Positions 33,831 through 44,059 of a stretch of DNA of 64,000 nt are shown here, one piece after another. The stretch is from the NCBI GenBank assembly GCA_035610365.1, contig CM069432.1, forward strand, positions 6,014,001-6,078,000, written 5' to 3'. Origin of the DNA: Aquatica leii (Eukaryota > Arthropoda > Insecta > Coleoptera > Lampyridae). Under the pieces are notes generated by a model that saw nothing but the letters and a program-made list of their open reading frames with translations, did not search any database and had not been told where the DNA came from. Position numbers and translations under genes: made by a program. The stretch's first letter is position 1. Every line of letters begins with the position of its first letter.

Positions 33831-35210
33831 CAAAGTGAGGTGAACGCGGTCTGATGAAATGCCAGAAAGTATTGACACGCCACGTGATAGTAAATCCGCG
33901 GGATTGTCGTGTGTCGGAATCTGCCTCCAGTTTTTATTGTTACTTATGGCTTGAATTTCCGCTACTCTGTTGGCTACAAATGTTTTCCAACGCTTTCGTG
34001 CTCCTCGTAACCAATTTAAAGTAATTGTGGAATCGCACCAGTAAAAGAAATTACTAAAGGTGCATTTTAAAGCCGAAGTCACCTTTTGCATTAATCGGGC
34101 CAAATGTACTGCCGCGTATAATTCAAGGCACACTTTTCAAATGCGCTCTGCGAGACTTAACGCATAGTAAGCGTACTTGTGTGATACTGTTCGAATCGGT
34201 GGATTTAATCTACACGCATGCTCCATATGCAGTTTTTGAAGCATCGGAAAAACCGTCAAGCTCGATTTTTTGTTTTTGACAAATGCGTAACGAAGAATTT
34301 TTATTGACCTAAGAAAGTGCAATTTTCTGCGGAATGATAACCATTTGGTGTGTAAACTTAGTGAAATGCTTTCGTCTCACGACAGTTTTTCTTGCCACAA
34401 AAGTTGTAAGATTAATTTTGCCTGAACGATTACCAGAGCCAAAAGCCCTAATGGATCAAAGATTTGTGCAACAATGGACAAAATTGATCTTTTGGTCACC
34501 TTAGAATCATTTGAAAGGTCACGTATGTGATATTGAAATTGGTCGACGTTGGGAATCCACAGGATGCTAAGAGTGCGTCCTTCTTCATTTTGAGATAAGA
34601 AAGTGTTAAACGTGGGATAATTTGTCTCGTTAATGTGAGAAATTGCACCTTGAGAATTGGACGTCCATTTTCAAAGGCGAAACCCGGCAGAATTTAGAAT
34701 TTGGGATATTTCTGACTGTAGTTGTAGCATAGTATCCAAATCATTACTACCCGATAAAAGGTCGTCCACGTAGAAATCATTTAATTTGACGTCGGCTGCG
34801 GCTAGAAATTTGTGCCGATGCTCTAAAGCTAGCTGTCTTAAGCATCTGGTGGGAAGAAATTACGCTGACGCTGTGCCGTAAGTGACCGTATTTAGTTGAT
34901 AGCAGGTTACCTCAGCGTTGGGATTAACTAATTGGGCTCAACTAAGATCTGACGGTACATCTCTTTGATGTTAGCAGTAATAACGTAGGTATGTTTGCGG
35001 AATCGCAACAGCATAGAAAATAAGTCGTTTTGTACGTCTAGACCGACATGTGGAGTTTTGTCTAAAGAAATTCCTGAAATCGTCTTCGCGGAACCGTTAA
35101 AAACGACGCGCGTTTTGGTAGTGGTACTGCTTGATTTTATTACTGCATGATGTGGCAAATAGAAATGTGGCTTAATAGAATGAGGAATTTCTTGCACACG
35201 AGTCATATGA
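33807..35210 (-). pseudogene. BEL/Pao B reverse transcriptase and RNase H
   Basis: RT: IPHSIKPHFYLPHHAVIKS, then TKTRVVFNGSAKTISGISL and VITANIKEMYRQILVEP (34,928-35,206). RNase H part: CLELYAAVHLARLMQKVTSA, then FFYWCDSTITLNWLRG and NPADLLSRGVS. Motif wording is standard for BEL/Pao. Confidence 0.9.
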
Positions 35211-35479
35211 CCAAGGGACTCGTAAGTGTCTAAATATTAGATATAGCTTTCCCTGTGGATTTACGCATAGCTTCCGCTCTAATGAATAAAATCGCTTTAA
35301 TGCAGTGGCTCGTGATTCGCCTAGTTTCGATAAATTCTTCTTGAAAAGAATGTTTACAATGAATCAGCCAGTTTGATCGCGAGTTGTGATTTCAGAAAAC
35401 TGCGCTTCACAGTATTGTTCAACTGCAGAATTGGTATTGTAACAATTTGCAAAATATTCTAATTCCCAGAATTTTTCTA

Positions 35480-36728
35480 GTTAGTTTTGGACCTTAACGT
35501 TACTTAAAGTATTACAACAAAGCAATGAAGTCCCTTTTTGCGGTACTTGTTGTAGGGATCTTCCAAGAAGCCATCCTAGTTTAGTTTTTTGTAACACGGG
35601 TTTGCCTAGACCTAAGTTATGTGGCCCGACACAAAGCAAATTCCAAAAGATGTCGGCGTCTAGAAGTATATCAATTTTGTTTCTAATGTGCGGTTTAGAG
35701 TCGGCTAGCTGAATGTGAGAAGGTATTTGTAAAGTTTGCAAATCAAAAGACTTGGGTGGTAAGTGATCCGTTATGTGTTTAAGTACAAGACATGATATTG
35801 TCGCATTGTATGAATTAACGCACGAGTGGAATTAAATTTGAGTTCTAACACGTACGTTTATTTCGGACCCACTGATTCCCGAGATTTTTAAGTTGTATTT
35901 AGATTTTGGCAGCCCTAATTTATCGGAAAGTTCGCAAATGATAAAATTTATTTGCGAGCCTGTATCTAGCCAGGTTTTGCATTTATGAACGGCACCATTG
36001 CTGTCGGTAACTAGAATACATGCAGTGGAAATAATTATTTGATAAGAATGGTCATTGGTGGGTTAAATTGATTGCGATGCATACGAGACTGGCAGTAAAA
36101 TGTCATCTTTTACCTCGGTAGCGTGATTGACTAGAGCTTGACTTGTAGTGTTTTCAGAATGGCTAGGAGGATTACAAATTCCGTTTTCACTACCTGATGC
36201 AATTACGTTAGAATGAACATTTTGCGGGTTAGAATAATCAATATAGAGCAAAGTGTTATGTTTGTTGCTGCATTTTCTGCAAGACCCTAAAGTGCACGAT
36301 TGATTCGAATGATTTTCTCTGAAGCAATTTAAACAAAGCCGGAGTCGCTTTATCCTTGCAGTCTACTGATTGGTATTTAATTTAAGGAAAGCTTCACAAT
36401 TGAAAATGGTATGCTCCTGTTTACAATAAATGCACGATTGTTTGGTCGAGGAAACGTAAGCCCTTTGATACCCTTCTGATGTTGGTTATGATTATTGTTA
36501 TCGGATAAACCTTGACTAAACCTGTTAGCTTCAAAAGATCTTAACATATCGCAACGCTTGTCAATAAACTCTACAAATTCCTGAACTGTAGGAAAGGTGT
36601 CCCTTTTGTTATTTGATTCCGAGTCTTGCCTGGTGGTCAGGGTTAATTTTGAACTTAGAAGGTAAATTAATAGTGTCAGCAGTAGGCTGTTCGTATTGTT
36701 TAAGCACATGAATAATTTTTTGCAGTTT
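35480..36728 (-). pseudogene. BEL/Pao B protease, zinc knuckle and gag C-terminal part
   Basis: Protease-like: KIDILLDADIFWNLLC, and KPVLQKTKLGWLLGRSL, the DUF1758 motif. Zinc knuckle: LCLNCFRENHSNQSC and LGSCRKCSNKHNTLL around 36,240-36,350. Gag side: LLIYLLSSKLTLTTR and FVEFIDKRCDMLRSFEANR. Confidence 0.88.
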
Positions 36729-37302
36729 GTTACGCCCTGAGCAAATTTTCCTAAATCCGGTACTGTTTCATTTATTTAAGTTAGACGTGTGGGAGTTTGC
36801 TGTTGTTACTAATCTCGCGCTTTATTATGTTACATTTTAAAGTCGATAATTTGTAATTTATGAGTAATTAAGAGCGTATTATTTTCGCTTAATACGTGAT
36901 TAAATGCTGCTTTTCTACAAGTCCTTATAAATATTTTTGTTTAAAATATCATTTACTCGAGCGTTCTCACGAGTTTGCTGACGAATTTATTTTGTTATCT
37001 TCTGAGGTCATTATAACCTTAGGTACTTCGTTTCCTTCTTTAATCAGTTCCTAACAAACTCTTGTTGAGATCACTTCAAAAATTTACTGTACCTTGGAAG
37101 TACTAACGTTTACTTAAACACGGTGATTTTACCGGATATTACGTTAAAACCTTCCTAACTTTTAGTATATCTACGGAACTTGTTTCTTTCCTAAAATTAC
37201 TAAAAATCGTATATTTACGGCTATAAGTTAGTTTAAATTTTAAAAGTGTACTTAGTTTTCTTAACGCTGGATTATTATACCCAGGCAAAGTACTTAGTTT
37301 TT

Positions 37303-37615
37303 AAAATCATAAGCGACTTTCGGCTTAGACAGCGTCGTAGTAAAACACCCAGACTTAGGCTTGGTCATAGTCTCTTCTTGAGAGCCAAAACAAGAAGTAG
37401 AACTTGGCCTTTGCCGTATTGTCGTTCGTGAACCCAAACAAACTGACGTTTCGCAAGACATTGCAGCTTGCATCTTCAGAGTGTTAAATGTCACTGAAAG
37501 AAAAAGTGGAAATGACGATATTTATACCAATAGCGATTAGCGTGATTAACGAACCTTATCGTTCCGTTACCGCTTGACTGACTTCGTTATTACTCGGAGT
37601 AAGTGTTTGTGTCCT
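37303..37615 (-). repeat. Penelope inverted arm, left
   Basis: Reverse complement of 37,964-38,276 with very few differences (for example one base in a run encoding TTTLSKP versus TTTRSKP). It includes the hammerhead-like motif on the minus strand at 37,446-37,479. Confidence 0.9.
37446..37479 (-). ncRNA. hammerhead-like motif, left arm
   Basis: CTGAAGA, T, then GCAAG paired with CTTGC, then GAAACGT. Same as 38,100-38,133. The fifth base of CTGATGA is A here. Confidence 0.4.
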
Positions 37616-38023
37616 CTAAAACATGCCGGAGTTTACAAAATTCCTTGTTCCTGTGGATCAAGTTATATAGGACAGACGGGACGCTCTATTAAAGTTAGAG
37701 TAAAAGAACATATGGCTGACTGCAAACACCGCAGAGTTACAAAATCAGCAGTGGCAGAACACGTGTGGAACCAAGGACACACGCTGAACTTTGACCAAAC
37801 TAAAGTGTTGGCTAGAACTCCTTTCTACTTTCCCAGACTAATCCGCGAAGCTGTGGAAATAGAAAAACATCCTTGTAATATGAACCGAGAAGACGGTTTA
37901 AGACTCAGCAAATCTTGGCTACCAGTATTATATCCTCTAAGACAAAGATCGACCTTCTTGGAAAGGACACAAACACTTACTCCGAGTAATAACGAAGTCA
38001 GTCAAGCGGTAACGGAACGATAA
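37574..38023 (+). CDS. GIY-YIG endonuclease of Penelope-like element (partial)
   Basis: A 149-residue open frame. Domain start: GVYKIPCSCGSSYIGQTGR (residues about 19-37) with the GVY/YIG strands and the Cys pair typical of Penelope endonucleases; then SIKVRVKEHMADCKHRRVT with the RVKEH motif; then SAVAEHVWNQGHTLNFDQTK and FPRLIREAVEIEKHP carrying the conserved Glu. The C-terminal LRLSKSWLPVL is typical. The Met lies in the left arm, so the first residues are arm-encoded rather than native. The RT domain is absent, so it cannot act alone. It is intact as an open frame, unlike the copy at 823-1,155. Confidence 0.88.
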   Translation: MTDFVITRSKCLCPLKHAGVYKIPCSCGSSYIGQTGRSIKVRVKEHMADCKHRRVTKSAVAEHVWNQGHTLNFDQTKVLARTPFYFPRLIREAVEIEKHPCNMNREDGLRLSKSWLPVLYPLRQRSTFLERTQTLTPSNNEVSQAVTER

Positions 38024-38276
38024 GGTTCGTTAATCACGCTAATCGCTATTGGTATAAATATCGTCATTTCCACTTTTTCTTTCAGTGACATTTACCACTC
38101 TGAAGATGCAAGCTGCAATGTCTTGCGAAACGTCAGTTTGTTTGGGTTCACGAACGACAATACGGCAAAGGCCAAGTTCTACTTCTTGTTTTGGCTCTCA
38201 AGAAGAGACTATGACCAAGCCTAAGTCTGGGTGTTTTACTACGACGCGGTCTAAGCCGAAAGTCGCTTATGATTTT
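37964..38276 (+). repeat. Penelope inverted arm, right
   Basis: Inverted partner of 37,303-37,615. It overlaps the end of the endonuclease frame and the 3' region, so it is likely the original terminal region (pLTR). Confidence 0.9.
38100..38133 (+). ncRNA. hammerhead-like motif, right arm
   Basis: CTGAAGA, T, GCAAG hairpin CTTGC, GAAACGT. Core complete except for A instead of T at the fifth base of CTGATGA. Stems I and III are not evident. Confidence 0.4.
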
Positions 38277-39572
38277 AAACATAACAACCGCGAAAGCTTA
38301 AGATTTTATACTTAGTTTTTGTTTTATTTAGTTAATCTAACTTCGCTTCTCTCCCTTCCTCTTTATAGCGGTTTTTCTTCCGACGAAATTGTTCTAATTC
38401 ATATGAACGTTTTCTCCAACGGATTGTTTACTCCACGTGTGAAAGTTCCTTCAACTACCAAAATACTCCGTTCATCTGTAAACTCTACTAACGCTACGCT
38501 GAAAAGTCAACTTCGATTGCACCAACTGACGCTAAGTGAAAAACCAACCGTTAACTTTCGTTTTATTGTGAATTAATTCATATTTGTGCAAATCTCAAAG
38601 ATTTGATTTTCTACATTGAACTTTTAATCAAAATCCTACTTGCTTAATCAACTTTAGAAATTCAAGAACTTTTCCTTATACTTTAAAATTTTACAATTTT
38701 TGTTATTTAAACTTTGGCTTAATTTACTTTGTTTAATTTCTCTTTGTTTTTATAAGAAGTTGTTATCTGATTTACCTTGAAATTTGTTGACTTATAACGT
38801 AATTGTAACTGACCTATTAACTTACATAAATTTGGTCGCGCCTTCTCTGATCTACGAGATAGTAAACTTGAACCTAACTCTAATTCTCGGCTGTTATTCG
38901 CCGACGGCCAATTGTTTGTTTTAAATATTTTATTTAAAGAAACTTCGACTGGAAATACCGTGCACGGAGTTCCATCAGCGAAGTAATAAGGTAAGATTTT
39001 TTTTTTGTATTTCAAATTTGAAATTCCTGTCTTGTCGAATAACGATCGCTGCCCCAAATTAAATTTTTTGTTGTTGTTTGTTTTGCGAACCTAACGTAAT
39101 TAAATTAGTTTTACTACTTTTGTTTTAACACAAGGTAATTTAGATCCTGTATTTTTGTAATATTTGAAATCCATTATCGATTGTTTTACTCAACTTCACG
39201 CATATTTTGTTTGCATAATTCAAAATTAAATATTTTATTGATTATTTTGTAAATTGCTATTTATTCTAAATTCATTATATTTACATCAAATTTACTGATT
39301 GCTATTTATTGCTTAACCTTCCCCGTTTTTTTTTCTTTCAGCAACCCTTCGCTACTACTAGAGCACTGTTAAACTTTTACAATTTACTTAACAGGACCGT
39401 AACTAAACAAATTGTGTGGCGCCCATTTCTAACAATTTCTAATCACTATTTGACTAATTTTATCTACCACGACATCTTTAATTTAAATATTCCCCTCACA
39501 ATTTCTAACCCACCCCTTTTTGTCTACAAGAACCGAGCTACTGCGGCCATCGCTCCATTTAAATTTCGTTAC

Positions 39573-39900
39573 CCATAATTCTTATCGTAACAAGTTCATC
39601 TAGAAATGATTGTAATTGTGAATAGGTATCTTGTTTGATAACTTCTAAATTAAACAATGCCCTAATATTGTTGTTTACAGCGAGTTTTTTGTTCTCATGT
39701 TTTTTAGTTAAAATGTCCCAAGCAGCGATATAATTTTCATTAGAAGTTTTTATTTTCTGAGCTGCAATTTACCACTAAAGATCGGACGTTCACTGTTGGG
39801 CATGGGCAGGTTGATGTCGATCTTACTGTTGTTACTTATGGGTTTATTTCCATCAGCTCTCGCAATAGGGTCAGGTACCGAATGTTGATTGATAAAATGA
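39573..39900 (-). pseudogene. BEL/Pao B gag N-terminal part
   Basis: INLPMPNSERPIFSG is the opening of the BEL gag domain. Then NYIAAWDILTKKHENKKLAV and NNIRALFNLEVIKQDTYSQL match the LVNNHLKALFNLP region. It lies to the right of the 36,734-39,567 insertion. Confidence 0.8.
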
Positions 39901-41416
39901 TTAATGACACATAAATGATTTTGTACATTTTTCTGAAAAAACATGTGAAACGTTATGTATATATAACAGTATTTGGTAATTATTATTACTAATATTAATT
40001 TTTTTTTAAATGCCACTTCTAATTTCAGTTAAAAAATATTCATAAACAACATTTCAAATGTAATTTAAGACGCTTTATTTTAATCAAATCAAATAAAAAA
40101 AAAGTGAAATACAATGTAAAACTTTTGATATAGTCAACTTGAAATACAAATTACGATTGCTACAACAATATTTAGTAAAACATATTTATAAATTCCAAGA
40201 ACTTTTATAAATATCTGTATGTTGTTATTCTTGATATCATAAAATCTCAGAAAGTAATTAAATTTTTCCTTATTACTTTTCAAACCTGGAAGGCAGGTTT
40301 AGCTTAGTTTTTTGCTGATAGAAAGTAAATATCTCTACGTTACTAAAAATTGCTTTGTAAATTGCGAAAGTTAATTACAATTAAACACAATAACTTTATT
40401 TAGTAAGGATTCACAAAATTACTATGGTTTCTGCAGATGCAATATCTATTTCTATTTTTAGTACGAATCACTGTGACTAGATGTTTTGTTTTATATCAAA
40501 TATTTTGTACAAAAATGTGTTTTTGTATATTTATTTATATATTTTCATATTTATTTATATTATTTATATCACATTTTTTATTACTATTAATAACATTCTT
40601 CAGATTCAGATATTTACAACTGCTCTATTTTTATCACTTTTATAGTAGAAATTTTTCAGTATTTTCAGTAATTCAATGACACAGATCTTTGTAAAAGTAA
40701 ATAGCATTTTTTCTTTAATATATTATGCAATTCATAGATAAATAGAATAATTTTTTTAAGTACTATTAAACTAGGTACTAAAAATCAAAAATAAAGTATT
40801 GTTTGACATAATTGCCTAAAATTTTAATTGTATTTTTTAGTGCAAGTAAACAAGGAACAATAACTATAGATACATATTTTCTTTTCTCAAAATAACAGAA
40901 GAAATGTATACAAGCAATCGATTTTTAAAATTTATTTTAAAATTTTAATATAACCTCACATTTTTTTATTTAAAAACATGTTTATCTTAGTTTTATTAAA
41001 TATTTTTTTATAGAATGTTTTACTTATAAGTAAAAGTATACATGCGCACTAAAATCTTAAATGTCATAAAATTACAGAAAACGGGTATTTGTTTTTATAG
41101 AGTAATCAGTGGTTAAATATATCAACTAATATTAAATATTTTAAGCGGTTAATGTTCCATACCAATCATAGTATCGTCCGCTTGATATTTTAACGTCGTG
41201 AGCAAGCGTAACGAGCGAACGCGTTAAAATTGTAGAGATTATGAATTACCAGGCCCGGCCAAAGAATAAAACGTTAATACTTCTATTAATAAATACGATT
41301 TCGCTTAGTTATTTCTAGAATTCTTTCACAATTGAATTTGCTTATTATTTACCAAAAAATTATAGAAGCTATTGTGTGGATATTAATTTTGTCAGCCAGT
41401 TTTACTTAAAGTCTCG
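39901..41416. other. no gene recognised, AT-rich
   Basis: About 1.5 kb, possibly including the unrecognised 5' end of BEL/Pao B. An inverted repeat ATTTTAACG / CGTTAAAAT (41,187-41,230) with a GC-richer loop is the only structured feature seen. Confidence 0.45.
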
Positions 41417-43330
41417 TTAACCGGCAAGAGGGCCTCATAAGCCCGAGACTTTTTAACGATGGTTTAATTGCTTTTGGGGATTAGAATTTTCAAATGAAGT
41501 ATTATCTTAATTACTCTATTCTTGTATAAATGTATTTAGTAATAAATATAAGTTTTTACAATAACAGAAACCTTCCTCTTCACTTATGAGAAGATAATAG
41601 AACACGTATATGGATCTATATAAATTTGCTGAAGTTTCAGTTTTTATGCAATTGTGAAAGTGATTTTGCCCCACGACAATGTCGCGAAAGTTGACTCAAG
41701 CTGAACTCCTGAAGCTGAAATAGTGGAAAATATTTGAAACGACGACGACGATGATATTGATTTTCAAATCGATTCATCAATTGACCAAGATGAAGATCAT
41801 ATTTCTTCGGCTAGTGAAGCTGAAGACGTACAAAAATTTCCTAAAGGGGAAGATTTGGACTATTCAGTAATATTCAATGCATTAAAATACACTTCAAAAG
41901 ACGGCACAGAATGGAGCAGTCAACCTTCGCCTACAAGCCGGTCTCGTTCCTGTAAAATCGAAGTTACATAAAGTTATGTTACCGCCAGGAAAAACTATTT
42001 TAGACCCGATTGATGCATTCTCTTTGTGGACGACGATGTAGTGTCAGAAATTGTTTTACGTACAAACAATGAAGCCCAAAGTGTTTTGAAAGGTGTGATA
42101 CCATTGAAGTTCGTGCTTTCTTCGGTTTGTTACTAACCGCCGACCATCTGAGTACAAATGATACAAGTCTATACGGACCACCAATTTTTCGTGGTACGAT
42201 GGGACTGAAGAGATTTAAAACTTATTGCAATTTATACGATTTGATAACAAAGAAACGCGGAACCATCGGAGAAAAAATGACAAACTTGCACTTATACGAC
42301 AAATTTGGGAAAGGATCAGTAACAATTTCAGAAAACTTTCCGAAGAAGATGACCATTCCGTCAATACATGCCATCAAAGCTGACAAATATGGGATGAAGA
42401 TCTGGTAGGTATGCGATTCCCACACGTTTTATCCCCTAAACAGTATTCCCTACATCGGAAGGGAAGGCAATCAAGTCGCGAAAGGCCTTGCAAGTAGTGT
42501 AGTTGAGCACTTAGTAGAACCTTTTCATAATACAAACAGAAACGTGACGTTGGACAATTATTTCACCGATTATTTATTGGCTGAGAGAATATTGAGCAAT
42601 GGACTGACGTGCGTAGGCACTGTGAAAAAAAACAAACGTTTTATACCGCAAGAATTTTTGCCTAGCGGGAAACGGGATGAAGAAACCTCAATATTTGGTT
42701 TCACACGACATGCATCTTTGGTATCATACGTACCAAAAAAAAAACAAAAGTGTGAAAACATTGGCAACTATGCATCACACTAAAGGCCACAATAGTGAAA
42801 CAAACTAGAAATGAAAATGTATTATAATGAGACAGTGTGGAAATGATACATTAGATCAAATGATACATAAATACATGAGCAAACTTAAGACAAACCGTTG
42901 GCCATTTTCATTTTTTATGGATCTATTAGACGCAAGTGGTGTTGCAGCGTATGTTGTGTGGACCAATTTAAAACCAAATTGGAACAAGGATAAACACGAA
43001 AAAAGACTTTCATTCCTGGTGTTTCTATCTGAGGGATTAGTACTTGCACACATCGGCAGAAGACCAACCATTGGGTTACAGCATAGTATCTAGCAGGGTA
43101 TGGATATGTTTCTGAAAGATCAACCAACTACTTCAAAAAGATTAAAACTTGAAGCGAAGGAAAGTGTTGGAAGAAGATGCTACTTGTGTTCCAAAGTGAA
43201 GGATTGTAAACAAAAACAGTACTGTCGTGAATGTGGACAAAATTTGTGTAATGAACATTCAAAATTAATTTGTAATAATTGTAGTAAATAGTTCATAACT
43301 CAATTAATATTTTGTCAGTTCATAATAAAT
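41417..43330 (+). mobile_element. piggyBac element B
   Basis: Plus-strand piggyBac. The left end is plausibly TTAACCGGCAAGAGGGCCTC at 41,417, related to 4,675-4,725. The right end is not identified; a (TA)n run follows at 43,351. It contains the transposase at 41,680-43,290. Confidence 0.7.
41680..43290 (+). pseudogene. piggyBac transposase B
   Basis: DDE transposase of the piggyBac family, different from copy A. Acidic N-terminus (DDDDDIDFQIDSSIDQDEDH). Then GLKRFKTYCNLYDLITKKRG, and VTISENFPKKM where the first catalytic Asp is expected as VTIDEQ (Asp replaced by Ser), then IHAIKADKYGMKIW. GREGNQVAKGLASSVVEHLV leads to NVTLDNYFTDYLLAERIL with the second Asp. NDTLDQMIHKYMSKLKTNRW has the third-Asp region and is followed by FSFFMDLLDASG. 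C-terminal Cys-rich domain: RRCYLCSKVKDCKQKQYC and CGQNLCNEHSKLICNNC. Several stops and frame changes; dead copy. Confidence 0.95.
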
Positions 43331-43349
43331 AAAATTTTGCATTTCTTTG

Positions 43350-43350
<1 letters not shown>

Positions 43351-43377
<27 letters not shown>
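43351..43377. repeat. (TA)n microsatellite
   Basis: About 13 TA units directly after piggyBac B. It creates a meaningless YIYI open frame. Confidence 0.9.
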
Positions 43378-43380
<3 letters not shown>

Positions 43381-44059
43381 GACCAGAAAAACTACATGCA
43401 AATAGAACAGGCCTAGCAGGCTTTGACTCCACGGTAATGTTTGTAAATTACCTTGCCCGAATGAGTTATAGTTTTTGTTTCCAAATAAAAATAAAACACC
43501 AAGGTAGCGCACATAATTTATTATTAATAAACACAAAATATAACACATAAACAATGAGACAATTTATTTAAAAATTTATAATAGGGTCGTAGAACTTCTA
43601 TCGTCAATTAAGATAAAAGATAAAACACTAAAATGCATAATGTAATAATCATAATAAGATATAACTAAAAAAACTTATTTATAAAGCTAAGTACGTGCAT
43701 TGTTAAAAGTTTGTAGGTATTCAGACTTAGCTGGTCGTCATTGTTTACTGTTTTTGCCTCGGGTAGTTTGTCATGTTAAAAGTGTTTTTGTGTGATTTTC
43801 GTACCGTATAAGTTTCGTCCAGGAACGGCCACTTTTTGCTACATTGAGAATGGTGGCTGTTAATTAAGGTTTTTAACAGATTAAATTATCCAAGGCCAAA
43901 AACTATTTGTCCAGTGCCTGTAATACAGTAATCATTTAACGTACGCGCCCGGCGAGGCTTTTATTTCTAAATATTCACAAACATCTACGTTATGAATGGG
44001 TGTAGTACTTTTGCTGCTTATGTGAAAGTCTTTCTGGGGTTGATTTTCTCGTAATTGGC
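43378..44059. other. no gene recognised
   Basis: About 0.7 kb of AT-rich sequence with no recognisable motif. Confidence 0.45.

Larger units (their letters stand above)
37303..38308 (+). mobile_element. palindromic Penelope-like element with target duplication
   Basis: A 1,006-bp element made of two inverted 313-bp arms (37,303-37,615 and 37,964-38,276) around a 348-bp loop, plus a 32-bp tail (38,277-38,308). It is flanked by the perfect 12-bp direct repeat TACTTAGTTTTT (37,291-37,302 and 38,309-38,320). The right half gives an open GIY-YIG endonuclease and a terminal region with a hammerhead-like motif. Penelope-like elements are known for 5' truncation, terminal repeats in direct or inverted orientation and a short one-sided extension, which all fit. 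The arms are nearly identical, so the insertion appears young. Confidence 0.88.
36734..39567. mobile_element. 2.8-kb unidentified insertion in BEL/Pao B
   Basis: Foreign DNA flanked by the 5-bp repeat GTTAC (36,729-36,733 and 39,568-39,572) inside the gag-like region of BEL/Pao B; BEL sequence is recognisable on both sides. The ends (GCCCTGAGC and TTTAAATTTC on the plus strand) are not inverted repeats and do not show TG/CA. A 5-bp duplication would fit a solo LTR or another integrase-made insertion. It contains TGGCGCCCA at 39,411, which resembles a primer-binding site, but no recognisable coding domain of its own. A Penelope-like element inserted in it in turn. Confidence 0.6.
33290..39900 (-). 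mobile_element. BEL/Pao LTR retroelement fossil B
   Basis: Minus-strand BEL/Pao element. Parts from right to left: gag-like region (39,573-39,900 and again 36,360-36,728), zinc knuckle (about 36,240-36,360), protease-like region (35,480-36,100), reverse transcriptase (34,330-35,210), RNase H-like region (33,807-34,320), integrase C-terminal region (33,290-33,830). A 2,834-bp foreign segment sits within the gag-like region (36,734-39,567). The element is broken in many places (ten or more). LTRs were not identified. Confidence 0.9.

Noticed and set aside
38719-39057. 112-codon minus-strand open frame in the BEL insertion
   Set aside because: No recognisable motif, basic and Asn/Lys-rich as expected of AT-rich chance frames. 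Kept only as part of the unidentified insertion.
39405-39425. Primer-binding site TGGCGCCCA marking an LTR border
   Set aside because: No LTR pair can be seen around it, so it is mentioned only within the insertion entry.
43347-43550. Open frames beginning with repeated Tyr-Ile
   Set aside because: Produced by the (TA)n microsatellite.
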